The position numbers and the translations under genes are program-made. A DNA stretch of 6,448 nt, taken from NCBI GenBank assembly GCA_005879245.1, contig VBLA01000053.1, positions 1-6,448 of the forward strand, in the 5' to 3' direction. The notes beneath the pieces were generated by a model. The model had not been told where the DNA came from. It made no database searches and worked only from the letters and a program-made list of their open reading frames with translations. Below, in pieces: positions 1 to 6,159 of this stretch. The number at the start of each line of letters is the position of its first letter. The first letter of the stretch is position 1. The DNA comes from Deltaproteobacteria bacterium. GTDB taxonomy: Bacteria; Desulfobacterota; Binatia; DP-6.

Positions 1-846
1 CGCTCCGCGGTCGAGCGGGCGCGCGCCGACGGTGGGCAGGCGATCGTCCTCACCTTCGAGCCCCACCCGCTGACGGTCGTCGCGCCGGAGCGGGCACCGG
101 CCGTCATCCAGCCGCTGCACGATCGGCTCGCGACGCTGCGCGAGCTGGGGATCGACGTGACGGTACTCCAGCGCTTCACGCGGCAGTTCGCGGCGCTCGA
201 CCCCGAGGCGTTCGTGCGAGAGTTCCTGCTCCGTCATCTCGCGCTCCGCCACCTCGTCGTCGGCTACAACGTCAATTTCGGGCGGGATCGTGCGGGCTCC
301 GCCGACACGTTGCGCGAGCTGGGTGCGCGGCTGGGCTTCGGCGTAGAGGTGGTGGGGCCGGTGACGGTCGGCGCCGAGCAGGTGAGCAGCACCGCCTTGC
401 GCGAGGTGCTCGGCCGGGGCGACGTGCGCGAAGCACGCCGGTTGCTCGGCCGCCCCCACTCGCTCCGCGGGCGAGTGGTCACGGGCGACCGGCGGGGTCG
501 GACGCTCGGGTTTCCCACTGCGAACCTCCACGCGCGCCGGGGCCTCCTCCTGCCCGCCGACGGGGTGTACGCCGTCATCGTGGAGAGCCAGGGGCGACGC
601 CACGCCGGCGTGATGAACATCGGCATCCGCCCGACCTTTGCGGGCCGCCGGCGGACGGTCGAGGTCCACCTCCTCGACTTCGCGGGCGACCTCTACCGCC
701 GCTGGCTCGTGGTGCGGCTGATCGAGCGCCTGCGGGGCGAGGCGGCGTTCGCCGGTCCCGAGGCGCTACGTGCGGCGATCGCCGCCGACGTGGCGCGGGC
801 GCGGAGCGTGCTGGCGGGAGATGCCGGGGTCGCGCAGCGGGGCTGA
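1..846 (+). CDS. ribF: Bifunctional riboflavin kinase / FAD synthetase RibF (5'-partial)
   Basis: Converts riboflavin to FMN and then FMN to FAD in the cytoplasm. The frame is open from the first base, so the start lies upstream; 281 residues are visible against a usual length near 310, so roughly 30-40 N-terminal residues, including the HxGH nucleotidyltransferase motif, are outside the window. The visible FAD-synthetase half has TFEPHP (visible residues 18-23), VVGYNVNFGRDRAG and the ATP-binding VSSTALR (from residue 128). The C-terminal flavokinase half has GRVVTGDRRGRTLGFPTANL (GFPTAN at 170-175, whose Thr is the Mg/ATP ligand in the family), GVMNIGIRPTF and the catalytic-Glu segment TVEVHLLDF. 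The family usually reads GxDFxFG where this one has GYNVNFG, a modest deviation. It ends in TGA and overlaps the start chosen for rluD by 26 nt, suggesting cotranscription. Identification is secure; only the start is missing. Confidence 0.96.
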   Translation, partial: RSAVERARADGGQAIVLTFEPHPLTVVAPERAPAVIQPLHDRLATLRELGIDVTVLQRFTRQFAALDPEAFVREFLLRHLALRHLVVGYNVNFGRDRAGSADTLRELGARLGFGVEVVGPVTVGAEQVSSTALREVLGRGDVREARRLLGRPHSLRGRVVTGDRRGRTLGFPTANLHARRGLLLPADGVYAVIVESQGRRHAGVMNIGIRPTFAGRRRTVEVHLLDFAGDLYRRWLVVRLIERLRGEAAFAGPEALRAAIAADVARARSVLAGDAGVAQRG

Positions 847-1834
847 GCCCAGCCGGGGCGATCACGAGGTCGCGCACGACGTGCCGACTGCGGCCGCCGG
901 CATGCGCCTCGATCGCTTCGTGGCCTCGTTGCCCGGCATCGGCACGCGCTCGCAGGCGAAGCAGCTGATCGACGCGGGTCGGGTGCGCGTCGATGGAATC
1001 CCCCGCAAGCGTGCGCTTGCGCTCCGCGCCGGGGCGCACGTCGCGGTCTCGGTGCCGCCCCCGCCGCGCGCGACGGTCGAGCCGGAGCCCCTGCCGCTCA
1101 CTCTGCTCTACGAGGACGAGGCGGTCGTCGCGATCGACAAGCCACCCGGGATCGTCGTGCACCCCTCCCCGGGTACTCGCCACGGCACGGTCGTGAACGC
1201 GCTGCTCCACCGGCTCGCGTCGGTCGCCGGCGTGGGAGACCCCGAGCGCCCGGGCATCGTCCATCGCCTCGACCGCGACACCTCGGGTGTGCTGCTCGTG
1301 GCGCGCACGGTCGCGGCGCTCGAGGGACTCGCCCGCCAGTTCCGGGAGCGGCAGATCACCAAGCGCTACGTCGCCATCGTGCGCGGCCGGCTCATGCCCG
1401 CCGCCGGTGTCATCGACCGGCCGATCGGGCGCCATCCGCGGGAGCGGAAACGGATGAGTGTGCGGAGCCGCCGCGGGCGGGCCGCCGTCACGCGCTGGGA
1501 GATTCTCGAGTACCTGCCGGGTGCGACGCTCGTGCGCCTCACCCCGGAAACCGGCCGTACCCACCAGCTCCGCGTTCACCTCGCGGCGCTTGGCCACCCG
1601 GTGGTGGGGGACCGGCTCTACGGTGCGCGGAAAGCGAAGGGGCCGGCCTTTCCGCGCCAGGCGCTTCACGCCGAGGAGATCCGCTTCACCCATCCGACGA
1701 CCGGTCAGCTGGTCGTGGTTGCGTCCCCCTTGCCGCCGGACCTCGTGGGTCTCCTTGCAGAGCTCCGCGCGGCGGGCCGGACGGCGGCGCAGTCGGCTCA
1801 TGCTGCGACTCGTTCTCCGGGCCGTTCTCCTTGA
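821..1834 (+). CDS. rluD: RluD-type 23S rRNA pseudouridine synthase (RluA family)
   Basis: Isomerises uridine to pseudouridine in 23S rRNA; E. coli RluD acts on helix 69 (U1911, U1915, U1917). From ATG 821 the protein has 337 residues: an S4 RNA-binding domain (about 28-80, MRLDRFVASLPG to GRVRVDG), then the catalytic domain with YEDEAVVAIDKPPGIVVHPSPG, the signature GIVHRLDRDTSG (catalytic Asp151) and TGRTHQLRVHLAALGHPVVGDRLYG. IDRPIGRHPRERKRM and the AAVTRWEIL segment favour RluD over RluC. In-frame starts exist at ATG 770, ATG 821, GTG 881 and ATG 902. I chose 821 because family similarity seems to begin at about HEVAHDVP, upstream of 881, while 770 would add a low-complexity tail deep inside ribF. 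No start has a perfectly spaced Shine-Dalgarno: GGGAG touches ATG 821, and GAGG 866-869 lies 11 nt before GTG 881. The last ~20 residues are a variable Ala/Arg-rich tail. Exact target uridines cannot be read from sequence. Confidence 0.93.
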   Translation: MPGSRSGAEPSRGDHEVAHDVPTAAAGMRLDRFVASLPGIGTRSQAKQLIDAGRVRVDGIPRKRALALRAGAHVAVSVPPPPRATVEPEPLPLTLLYEDEAVVAIDKPPGIVVHPSPGTRHGTVVNALLHRLASVAGVGDPERPGIVHRLDRDTSGVLLVARTVAALEGLARQFRERQITKRYVAIVRGRLMPAAGVIDRPIGRHPRERKRMSVRSRRGRAAVTRWEILEYLPGATLVRLTPETGRTHQLRVHLAALGHPVVGDRLYGARKAKGPAFPRQALHAEEIRFTHPTTGQLVVVASPLPPDLVGLLAELRAAGRTAAQSAHAATRSPGRSP

Positions 1835-1859
1835 CAGTCTGCGTGCGATTGCCTAGGCT
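1831..1859 (+). promoter_or_regulatory. Sigma70-type promoter for rho
   Basis: A perfect -35 consensus TTGACA (1831-1836) is followed by a 17-nt spacer and TAGGCT (1854-1859), which matches the -10 consensus at its first, second and last bases. The TGA inside TTGACA (1832-1834) is the rluD stop codon, so the promoter begins exactly where the upstream gene ends. The -10 lies in an 8-bp palindrome GCCTAGGC (1851-1858). Transcription would start near 1866, giving rho an untranslated leader of about 170 nt. An alternative -10, GCTAAT (1857-1862), would need a 20-nt spacer and is less likely. The call is by inspection; the perfect -35 and optimal spacing make it the best promoter in the window. 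Confidence 0.65.
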
Positions 1860-1865
1860 AATTCC

Positions 1866-2036
1866 AGTCGCCACCAGCAGAAACCCCCCGAAGAGAGGTA
1901 CACGTTCGTTCCTTCCTGAACAGTCCCTCGGCTTCTGCGCGAGCCGGCGTTGTCTGATCGTGAATCAAAAGCATTCCGTAGCTGCGGGGAGGTGGATCGC
2001 TTGAGTACCCGAGAGCGGTCAGGAGGGGAGTCTAGC
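1866..2036 (+). promoter_or_regulatory. rho 5' leader, C-rich, candidate Rho autoregulation region
   Basis: This is the largest non-coding stretch in the window. By hand count, positions 1861-1940 hold 30 C and 17 G, with a run of six C at about 1884-1889 and pyrimidine-rich stretches around 1905-1916. That C-over-G, weakly structured character is what Rho loading (rut) sites look like. A small hairpin can form from CGGCT (1929-1933) and AGCCG (1942-1946) with an 8-nt loop, but no T-run follows, so it is not an intrinsic terminator. In E. coli rho is controlled by Rho-dependent termination in its own leader; a similar role here is inference. A possible upstream rho start (TTG 2001) lies within this leader. 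Confidence 0.4.
2021..2030 (+). promoter_or_regulatory. Ribosome binding site deciding the rho start at GTG 2037
   Basis: AGGAGGGGAG contains a full AGGAGG (2021-2026) ten bases before GTG 2037 and a second GGAG-type match (2027-2030) six bases before it. A competing site, GGGGAGGTGG at 1986-1995, sits seven bases (from GGAGGT) before the in-frame TTG 2001. Both are strong. I prefer GTG 2037 because GTG initiates better than TTG and the resulting protein length is closer to the family norm. Confidence 0.6.
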
Positions 2037-3347
2037 GTGCGGGCGCGGTCGAAGGCGGCGGAGGTGGCCCAGGCGGTGCCGCCCGAAGAGCCCGCTGCGC
2101 TCAACCTGAAGTCGCTGAAGGACAAGAAGATCGGTGAGCTTGCCGCGATCGCCAAGGACATGAACATCGAGGGCGCCGCGGCGTTGCGCAAGCAGGATCT
2201 CATCTTCTCCATCTTGCAGGCGCAGACCGAGCAGAATGGGTTCGTCTCGGGTGAGGGTGTCCTCGAGATCCTGCCCGACGGATTCGGCTTCCTGCGCGCG
2301 CCCGACTACAACTATCTGCCCGGCCCCGACGACATCTACGTCTCGCCGAGCCAGATCCGGCGCTTCAACCTTCGTACCGGCGACGTCGTCGCCGGCCAGA
2401 TCCGTCCACCCAAGGAGGGCGAGCGCTACTTCGCGCTGCTCAAGGTCGAGACGATCAACTTCGAGGAGCCCGAGAAGGCCCGCGAGAAGATCCTCTTCGA
2501 CAACCTGACCCCGCTCTATCCGGACGAGCACCTCCGCCTCGAGTTCGACCCGGAGGAGTACACGACGCGCATCATCGACCTCCTCACCCCGATCGGGAAG
2601 GGGCAGCGCGGCCTGATCGTCGCGGCCCCGCGTACGGGCAAGACGATGATGCTGCAAAACATCGCGCACGGCATCACCGCCAACCACCCCAACGTCGTCC
2701 TCATCGTGCTGCTCATCGACGAGCGGCCCGAGGAGGTGACCGACATGCAGCGCTCGGTGAAGGGCGAGGTCGTGAGTTCGACCTTCGACGAGCCCGCCAC
2801 CCGCCACGTGCAGGTGGCCGAGATGGTGAACGAGAAGGCGAAGCGCCTGGTCGAGCACGGCAAGGACGTCGTCGTGCTGCTCGACTCGATCACCCGGCTC
2901 GCCCGGGCCTACAACTCCGTGGTCCCGCCCTCCGGCAAGATCCTGTCCGGCGGCGTCGACTCGAATGCGCTCCGCGGTCCGAAGAAGTTCTTCGGCGCCG
3001 CCCGCAACATCGAGGACGGGGGCAGTCTCACCATCATGGGGACGGCGCTCGTCGACACGGGGAGCCGCATGGACGAGGTGATCTTCGAGGAGTTCAAGGG
3101 CACGGGCAACATGGAGATCCACCTCGACCGGCGCCTCATGGACAAGCGCATGTTCCCGGCCATGGACGTGACGCGCTCCGGCACCCGGAAGGAAGAGCTG
3201 CTCCTTCCGCGCGAGACGTTGAACCGGGTCTGGATCCTCCGCAAGCTCCTCGCGCAGCTCAATACGGTCGAGGCGATGGACTTCCTCTTCGACAAGGTCC
3301 GGGGCACCAAGTCGAACCAGGAGTTCCTCGATTCGATGAATCAGTGA
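2037..3347 (+). CDS. rho: Transcription termination factor Rho
   Basis: Hexameric RNA-dependent ATPase/helicase that ends transcription at rut-containing transcripts. From GTG 2037 it has 436 residues; E. coli Rho has 419. After a short Ala/Glu-rich lead comes the Rho N-terminal helical domain ([19 protein letters not shown], about 22-65), the cold-shock-like RNA-binding domain with the RNP1-type DGFGFLRA (81-88), then the RecA-like ATPase: P-loop AAPRTGKT (196-203), [13 protein letters not shown] with the catalytic Glu229, Walker [17 protein letters not shown] (Asp283), Q-loop [21 protein letters not shown]-loop [20 protein letters not shown], and HLDRRL with the likely arginine finger. The P-loop has Arg199 where E. 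coli has Lys181. The bicyclomycin-contact segment LIDER is intact. TTG 2001 would add 12 residues, and the frame stays open back to TTG 1950. It has its own promoter, and rpsB follows rather than the frequent neighbour rpmE. Confidence 0.97.
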   Translation: MRARSKAAEVAQAVPPEEPAALNLKSLKDKKIGELAAIAKDMNIEGAAALRKQDLIFSILQAQTEQNGFVSGEGVLEILPDGFGFLRAPDYNYLPGPDDIYVSPSQIRRFNLRTGDVVAGQIRPPKEGERYFALLKVETINFEEPEKAREKILFDNLTPLYPDEHLRLEFDPEEYTTRIIDLLTPIGKGQRGLIVAAPRTGKTMMLQNIAHGITANHPNVVLIVLLIDERPEEVTDMQRSVKGEVVSSTFDEPATRHVQVAEMVNEKAKRLVEHGKDVVVLLDSITRLARAYNSVVPPSGKILSGGVDSNALRGPKKFFGAARNIEDGGSLTIMGTALVDTGSRMDEVIFEEFKGTGNMEIHLDRRLMDKRMFPAMDVTRSGTRKEELLLPRETLNRVWILRKLLAQLNTVEAMDFLFDKVRGTKSNQEFLDSMNQ

Positions 3348-3352
3348 GGCAA

Positions 3353-3382
3353 TTGCGTGCGCTGGGCGCTTTCTGGTATGGC
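3353..3382 (+). promoter_or_regulatory. Possible extended -10 promoter for rpsB operon
   Basis: In the 85-nt gap after rho, TTGCGT (3353-3358) and TATGGC (3377-3382) are separated by 18 nt, and the -10 is preceded by TGG (3374-3376), giving an extended -10 TGnTATGGC. Transcription would start near 3389, about 44 nt before rpsB. A separate promoter for a highly expressed ribosomal cluster would be expected, and no intrinsic terminator separates it from rho. The -35 matches consensus only weakly, so confidence is moderate. Confidence 0.4.
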
Positions 3383-3404
3383 CCCGTCTTTCGGGAATCT
3401 GAGT

Positions 3405-3413
3405 GGAGGGAGG
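3405..3413 (+). promoter_or_regulatory. Strong ribosome binding site ahead of the rpsB leader ORF
   Basis: GGAGGGAGG is the strongest Shine-Dalgarno in the rho-rpsB gap. Its first GGAGG (3405-3409) is six bases from ATG 3416, an ideal distance, but the run ends 19 bases before the homology-supported rpsB start at 3433. It therefore appears to serve the six-codon frame at 3416 directly and rpsB only indirectly. Confidence 0.6.
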
Positions 3414-3415
3414 CG

Positions 3416-3436
3416 ATGACCAAGTACGACGTATGA
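3416..3436 (+). CDS. Six-codon leader ORF (MTKYDV) overlapping rpsB start
   Basis: ATG 3416 opens a frame of six codons, MTKYDV, ending with TGA at 3434-3436. The stop overlaps the rpsB ATG (3433-3435) as ATGA, a classic reinitiation arrangement. GGAGGGAGG lies at the right distance upstream of this ATG, whereas rpsB itself has no close Shine-Dalgarno. The simplest reading is that ribosomes load here, translate six codons, terminate and restart on rpsB. The peptide is not recognised and may have no function of its own; the ATG could also be incidental, with the ribosome binding site acting on rpsB over a long spacer. Confidence 0.45.
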   Translation: MTKYDV

Positions 3437-4230
3437 CCGATGTCACGATGAAGAACCTGCTCGAAGCCGGGGTGCACTTCGGCCATCAGACGAGCCGATG
3501 GAACCCCAAGATGAAGCCCTATATTTTCGGTGCCCGGAACGGCATCTACATCATTGACCTGCAACAGACCGTCAAGCTTTTCCGCGACGCCTACAACTTC
3601 GTCCGTGACCTCACTGCCCAGGGTGGGCAGATGCTCTTCGTGGGAACGAAGAAGCAGGCCCAGGACGCCATCCGCGAAGAGGCCGAGCGCTGCGGAGCGT
3701 TCTACGTCAACACGCGGTGGCTCGGCGGCATGCTGACGAACTTTCAAACCATCAAGCAGTCGATCGAGCGCTTGAAGAAGCTCGAGGAGATGCTCGAGGA
3801 CGCGCAGGTCGCCGAAGCGCTCACCAAGAAGGAGCTCCAGGGGATGCGCCACGAGCGCGAGAAGCTCCTCTCCTCGCTCGGCGGCATCAAGGGCCTCCGG
3901 AAGCTGCCGGATGCGCTCTTCGTCATCGATCCGAAGAAGGAAGAGATCGCCGTCAGGGAGGCGAACAAGCTCACGATCCCGGTGGTCGCCGTGGTGGACA
4001 CGAACTGTGACCCGGACGTGATCGACTACAAGATCCCGGGCAACGACGATGCCATCCGGGCGATTCGCCTCTTCTGCGCGGCGATCGCCGAGGCGGTGAT
4101 CGAGGGCCGCAACCTCTACGAGGAGCGGCAGCGAGGCGCGGGAGTCGAGACCATCGAGGCGGCGGGGGATGGAGCGGATGGGGCCCGGCTGCTGCGCAGC
4201 GGTACCGAGGCCGAGGTGGAGGCCCGCTAG
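3433..4230 (+). CDS. rpsB: 30S ribosomal protein S2
   Basis: Structural protein of the small subunit, binding late near S1 and helices on the back of the 30S body. The 265-residue protein opens [46 protein letters not shown], the S2 signature, followed by [32 protein letters not shown], a coiled-coil-like charged helical hairpin (about residues 110-150), [33 protein letters not shown] and [15 protein letters not shown]. coli S2 has 241 residues; the extra length is a C-terminal tail of about 30 residues (from [13 protein letters not shown]), typical of variable S2 tails. I chose ATG 3433 from homology; GTG 3403 in the same frame would add ten unconserved residues and use up the ribosome binding site. 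Three bases separate its stop from tsf. In E. coli S2 represses its own mRNA; here the leader frame suggests translational coupling instead or in addition. Confidence 0.97.
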   Translation: MTDVTMKNLLEAGVHFGHQTSRWNPKMKPYIFGARNGIYIIDLQQTVKLFRDAYNFVRDLTAQGGQMLFVGTKKQAQDAIREEAERCGAFYVNTRWLGGMLTNFQTIKQSIERLKKLEEMLEDAQVAEALTKKELQGMRHEREKLLSSLGGIKGLRKLPDALFVIDPKKEEIAVREANKLTIPVVAVVDTNCDPDVIDYKIPGNDDAIRAIRLFCAAIAEAVIEGRNLYEERQRGAGVETIEAAGDGADGARLLRSGTEAEVEAR

Positions 4231-4233
4231 GCG

Positions 4234-4863
4234 ATGGCGCTCCCGCTCGTGAAGGAACTGCGCGAGAAGACGGGGGCGGGGCTGCTCGACTGCCAGAAGG
4301 CGCTCGGCGAGGCGGACGGGGACCTCGACAAGGCGCTGCGCCTGTTGCGCGAGCGCGGGCTGGCCAAGGCCGCCAAGAAGGCGACGCGCGCAGCGACCGA
4401 CGGTACGATCGGAGCCTACATCCACCCCGGCGGGAAGATCGGCGTCCTGGTCGAGGTGAATTGCGAGACGGACTTCGTCGCCAAGACCGCCGAGTTCCAG
4501 CAGCTCGTGAAAGACGTGGCGATGCAGGTCGCGGCCGCGGCACCGCGCTACGTGAGCCGCACGGAGATCCCGGGCGAGGAGCTCGTCGCCGAGCGCGAGA
4601 TCTACCGCGCCCAGGCGCTGCAGGCCGGCAAGCCCGAGAAGGTGGTCGACCGGATCATCGAGGGGCAGGTGGAGCGGTTCTACAAGGAGGTGTGCCTTCT
4701 CGAGCAGCCATTCATCAAGCAGAGCGACCGGACGGTGGAGGAGATCATCAAGGAGGCCATCGTGCGGTTTGGGGTGAACGTGGCCGTCCGCCGCTTCGCC
4801 CGCTTCCAGCTGGGCGAGACGGTGGGGAAGGAGAGCCCCGCTGGAGGCCCGCCCGGAGCCTGA
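4234..4863 (+). CDS. tsf: Elongation factor Ts
   Basis: Nucleotide exchange factor that releases GDP from EF-Tu. The 209 residues contain the N-terminal UBA-like domain (about 1-45, [20 protein letters not shown] and [13 protein letters not shown]) and a single core subdomain with [29 protein letters not shown]. Asp80 and Phe81 of the TDF motif fall at the same numbers as the E. coli residues that open the EF-Tu Mg/nucleotide site. The end resembles FARFQLGE followed by a short Gly/Pro tail. It is the short class of EF-Ts (as in Thermus, about 196 residues) rather than the 283-residue enterobacterial form, so it lacks the second core subdomain and probably works as a dimer (inference from the family). 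GGAG G at 4218-4222 lies 11 bases before ATG 4234, inside the end of rpsB. Its last 23 nt overlap the proposed pyrH start. Confidence 0.96.
   Translation: MALPLVKELREKTGAGLLDCQKALGEADGDLDKALRLLRERGLAKAAKKATRAATDGTIGAYIHPGGKIGVLVEVNCETDFVAKTAEFQQLVKDVAMQVAAAAPRYVSRTEIPGEELVAEREIYRAQALQAGKPEKVVDRIIEGQVERFYKEVCLLEQPFIKQSDRTVEEIIKEAIVRFGVNVAVRRFARFQLGETVGKESPAGGPPGA
4828..4833 (+). promoter_or_regulatory. Ribosome binding site for pyrH CTG start
   Basis: AAGGAG sits inside the last codons of tsf, seven bases before CTG 4841, which is the standard spacing. It is the only good Shine-Dalgarno match placed to start the pyrH frame, and it supports the unusual CTG as the true start. Confidence 0.55.
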
Positions 4864-5605
4864 ACCCGCGCCGCCCGGCGGCGCCACCCGCTACCACCGC
4901 GTTCTTCTCAAGATCAGCGGCGAAGCCTTGGCCGGGCAGACCGGCTTCGGCCTCGACGCGGGTGTGCTCGCCGGCTTTGCGCACGAGCTGAAGGACGTGC
5001 ACGCGCTGGGCTGTGAACTCGCGCTCGTGATCGGCGGCGGCAATATCTTCCGCGGGCTCGCCGCGACGAAGCACCAGAACATCGACCGGGCCACCGGCGA
5101 CTACATGGGGATGCTGGCGACGGTCATCAACGCGCTCGCGCTCCAGGATGCGCTCGAGAAGCTCGACGTGCCTACGCGGGTCCTGTCGGCGATCGAGATG
5201 CAGGAGGTGGCTGAGCCCTACATCCGCCGTCGCGCCACGCGCCACCTCGAGAAGGGGCGGGTGGTCATCTTCGCCGCGGGGACCGGCAACCCCTTCTTCA
5301 CGACCGACACGGCGGCGAGCCTGCGCGCCATGGAGATCGGCGCGGAGGTGATCTTCAAGGCGACGCGGGTGGACGGGGTGTACGATGCCGACCCCATGAA
5401 GCACCCGGGCGCCAAGCGCTTCGAACAGCTCACCTACATCGACGTCCTCAATCGGCACCTCCAGGTGATGGACGCCACCGCGGTGTCGCTCTGCATGGAC
5501 AACCACCTCCCGATCCTCGTCTTCAACATGATGCAACCCGGCAACATCAAGAAAGCGGTGACGGGCGCGCGCATCGGCACGCTCGTGCACGGAGGCGACG
5601 CGTGA
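4841..5605 (+). CDS. pyrH: UMP kinase, apparently CTG-initiated
   Basis: Phosphorylates UMP to UDP with ATP, the first step from UMP to UTP/CTP; cytoplasmic hexamer of the amino acid kinase family. From CTG 4841 it has 254 residues, close to the usual 235-250. Motifs: [13 protein letters not shown] (Lys24 and SGE bind phosphate), [69 protein letters not shown] and the C-terminal [21 protein letters not shown]. Reading upstream, the frame is open to a stop at 4775-4777, yet contains no ATG, GTG or TTG before TTG 4928. Starting at 4928 would remove [10 protein letters not shown] and leave 225 residues, which should be inactive. CTG 4841 follows AAGGAG by seven bases and gives a natural-looking lead ([18 protein letters not shown]). 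It overlaps tsf by 23 nt in the +1 frame and shares GTGA with frr. Alternatives: a base error at an original ATG, or +1 frameshifting from tsf. Function certain, start moderately so. Confidence 0.9.
   Translation: MEARPEPEPAPPGGATRYHRVLLKISGEALAGQTGFGLDAGVLAGFAHELKDVHALGCELALVIGGGNIFRGLAATKHQNIDRATGDYMGMLATVINALALQDALEKLDVPTRVLSAIEMQEVAEPYIRRRATRHLEKGRVVIFAAGTGNPFFTTDTAASLRAMEIGAEVIFKATRVDGVYDADPMKHPGAKRFEQLTYIDVLNRHLQVMDATAVSLCMDNHLPILVFNMMQPGNIKKAVTGARIGTLVHGGDA
4868..4884 (+). repeat. GC-rich hairpin at the tsf-pyrH junction
   Basis: GCGCCGCC (4868-4875) and GGCGGCGC (4877-4884) form an 8-base inverted repeat around one base; physically a 7-bp all-GC stem with a 3-base loop. It starts four bases after the tsf stop and, with the CTG start, covers pyrH codons 10-15. 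No T-run follows, so it is not an intrinsic terminator. It could affect ribosome movement or mRNA decay, or be a by-product of Ala/Pro/Gly codons in high-GC DNA. Confidence 0.45.
5591..5595 (+). promoter_or_regulatory. Ribosome binding site supporting the frr GTG start
   Basis: GGAGG within the final pyrH codons lies six bases before GTG 5602. It decides the frr start, since no ATG precedes the conserved N-terminus and this GTG overlaps the pyrH stop as GTGA. Confidence 0.75.
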
Positions 5606-6159
5606 CCGGCGAAGTTCTCGATAGCACGAAGCAGGACATGGAGAAGGTGGTCGCCGCCTTCCGCCGCGAGCTCTCCCACGTACGGACGGGTCGTGCCTCG
5701 ACCGCGCTGCTTGAAGGTATGACCGTCGAGTACTACGGCGCGCGCACGCCGCTTAACCAGCTCGCCACGCTCTCCGCGCCCGAAGCGAGCCTCCTCGTCG
5801 TGCAGCCCTACGACCGGAGCGTGATCGGCGCGATTGAGAAGGCGATCCAGAGCTCGGATCTCGGCCTGAACCCCTTGAACGACGGCAAGCTCATTCGCAT
5901 CCCGATCCCGCCCCTCACCGAGGAGCGACGGCGGGACCTCGTGAAGCACATCCGCAAGCTCGCCGAAGACTACCGCGTGTCCGTGCGCAACCACCGCCGC
6001 GACTCGCTCGAGCTCCTAAAGACGCTCGAGAAGGACAAGGACATTACCGAAGACGACCGGCGCCACGCTGCAGAGAAGATCGAGGGACTGACCAAGGAGT
6101 ACGTCGAACGCGTCGAGAAGGTCCTCAAGACCAAGGAAGACGAGATCATGGCGGTCTGA
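5602..6159 (+). CDS. frr: Ribosome recycling factor
   Basis: With EF-G splits post-termination ribosomes into subunits. The 185 residues match the family length exactly. Domain I forms the three-helix bundle: [21 protein letters not shown] (helix 1) plus the two long C-terminal helices, [37 protein letters not shown] and [36 protein letters not shown]. The beta-rich domain II runs roughly residues 31-104 ([30 protein letters not shown], then [14 protein letters not shown]). The conserved Arg-rich segment VRNHRRD (around residues 131-137) contacts 23S rRNA in the family. GTG start, GTGA overlap with pyrH and TGATG overlap with uppS make it part of a tightly coupled operon. Nothing appears broken. 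Confidence 0.97.
   Translation: MTGEVLDSTKQDMEKVVAAFRRELSHVRTGRASTALLEGMTVEYYGARTPLNQLATLSAPEASLLVVQPYDRSVIGAIEKAIQSSDLGLNPLNDGKLIRIPIPPLTEERRRDLVKHIRKLAEDYRVSVRNHRRDSLELLKTLEKDKDITEDDRRHAAEKIEGLTKEYVERVEKVLKTKEDEIMAV

Noticed and set aside
575..1801. 408-codon open frame on the - strand across ribF and rluD
   Set aside because: Extremely Arg-rich shadow of two well-supported genes; no motif and no promoter or ribosome site of its own.
1929..1946. CGGCT/AGCCG hairpin in the rho leader as a terminator or attenuator
   Set aside because: Five-base stem with an eight-base loop and no following T-run; kept only as a remark in the leader entry.
1960..2004. 14-residue frame from GTG 1960 in the rho leader, whose TGA overlaps TTG 2001
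   Set aside because: The TTGA overlap is suggestive of a leader peptide, but no Shine-Dalgarno precedes GTG 1960 and the peptide has no recognisable regulatory codon run.
3357..3375. Short GCGC stem followed by TTTCT after rho, as an intrinsic terminator
   Set aside because: Only four base pairs around three bases and a broken T-tract; too weak to terminate.
3383..3395. CCCG-TCTTT-CGGG mini hairpin before rpsB
   Set aside because: Four-base stem that straddles the predicted transcription start, so it would not be intact in the mRNA.
2019..3446. 475-codon open frame on the - strand across rho
   Set aside because: Mirror of the rho reading frame in high-GC DNA; composition dominated by Leu, Val, Arg, His and Glu with no recognisable domain.
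3259..4887. 542-codon open frame on the - strand across rpsB and tsf
   Set aside because: It is antisense to two unmistakable conserved genes, is rich in Leu/Arg/His/Asp as expected of the reverse of high-GC codons, and shows no family motif.
4928..5605. pyrH beginning at TTG 4928
   Set aside because: That start falls inside the conserved SGEALAG segment and removes the phosphate-binding Lys and SGE, leaving a protein shorter than the family.
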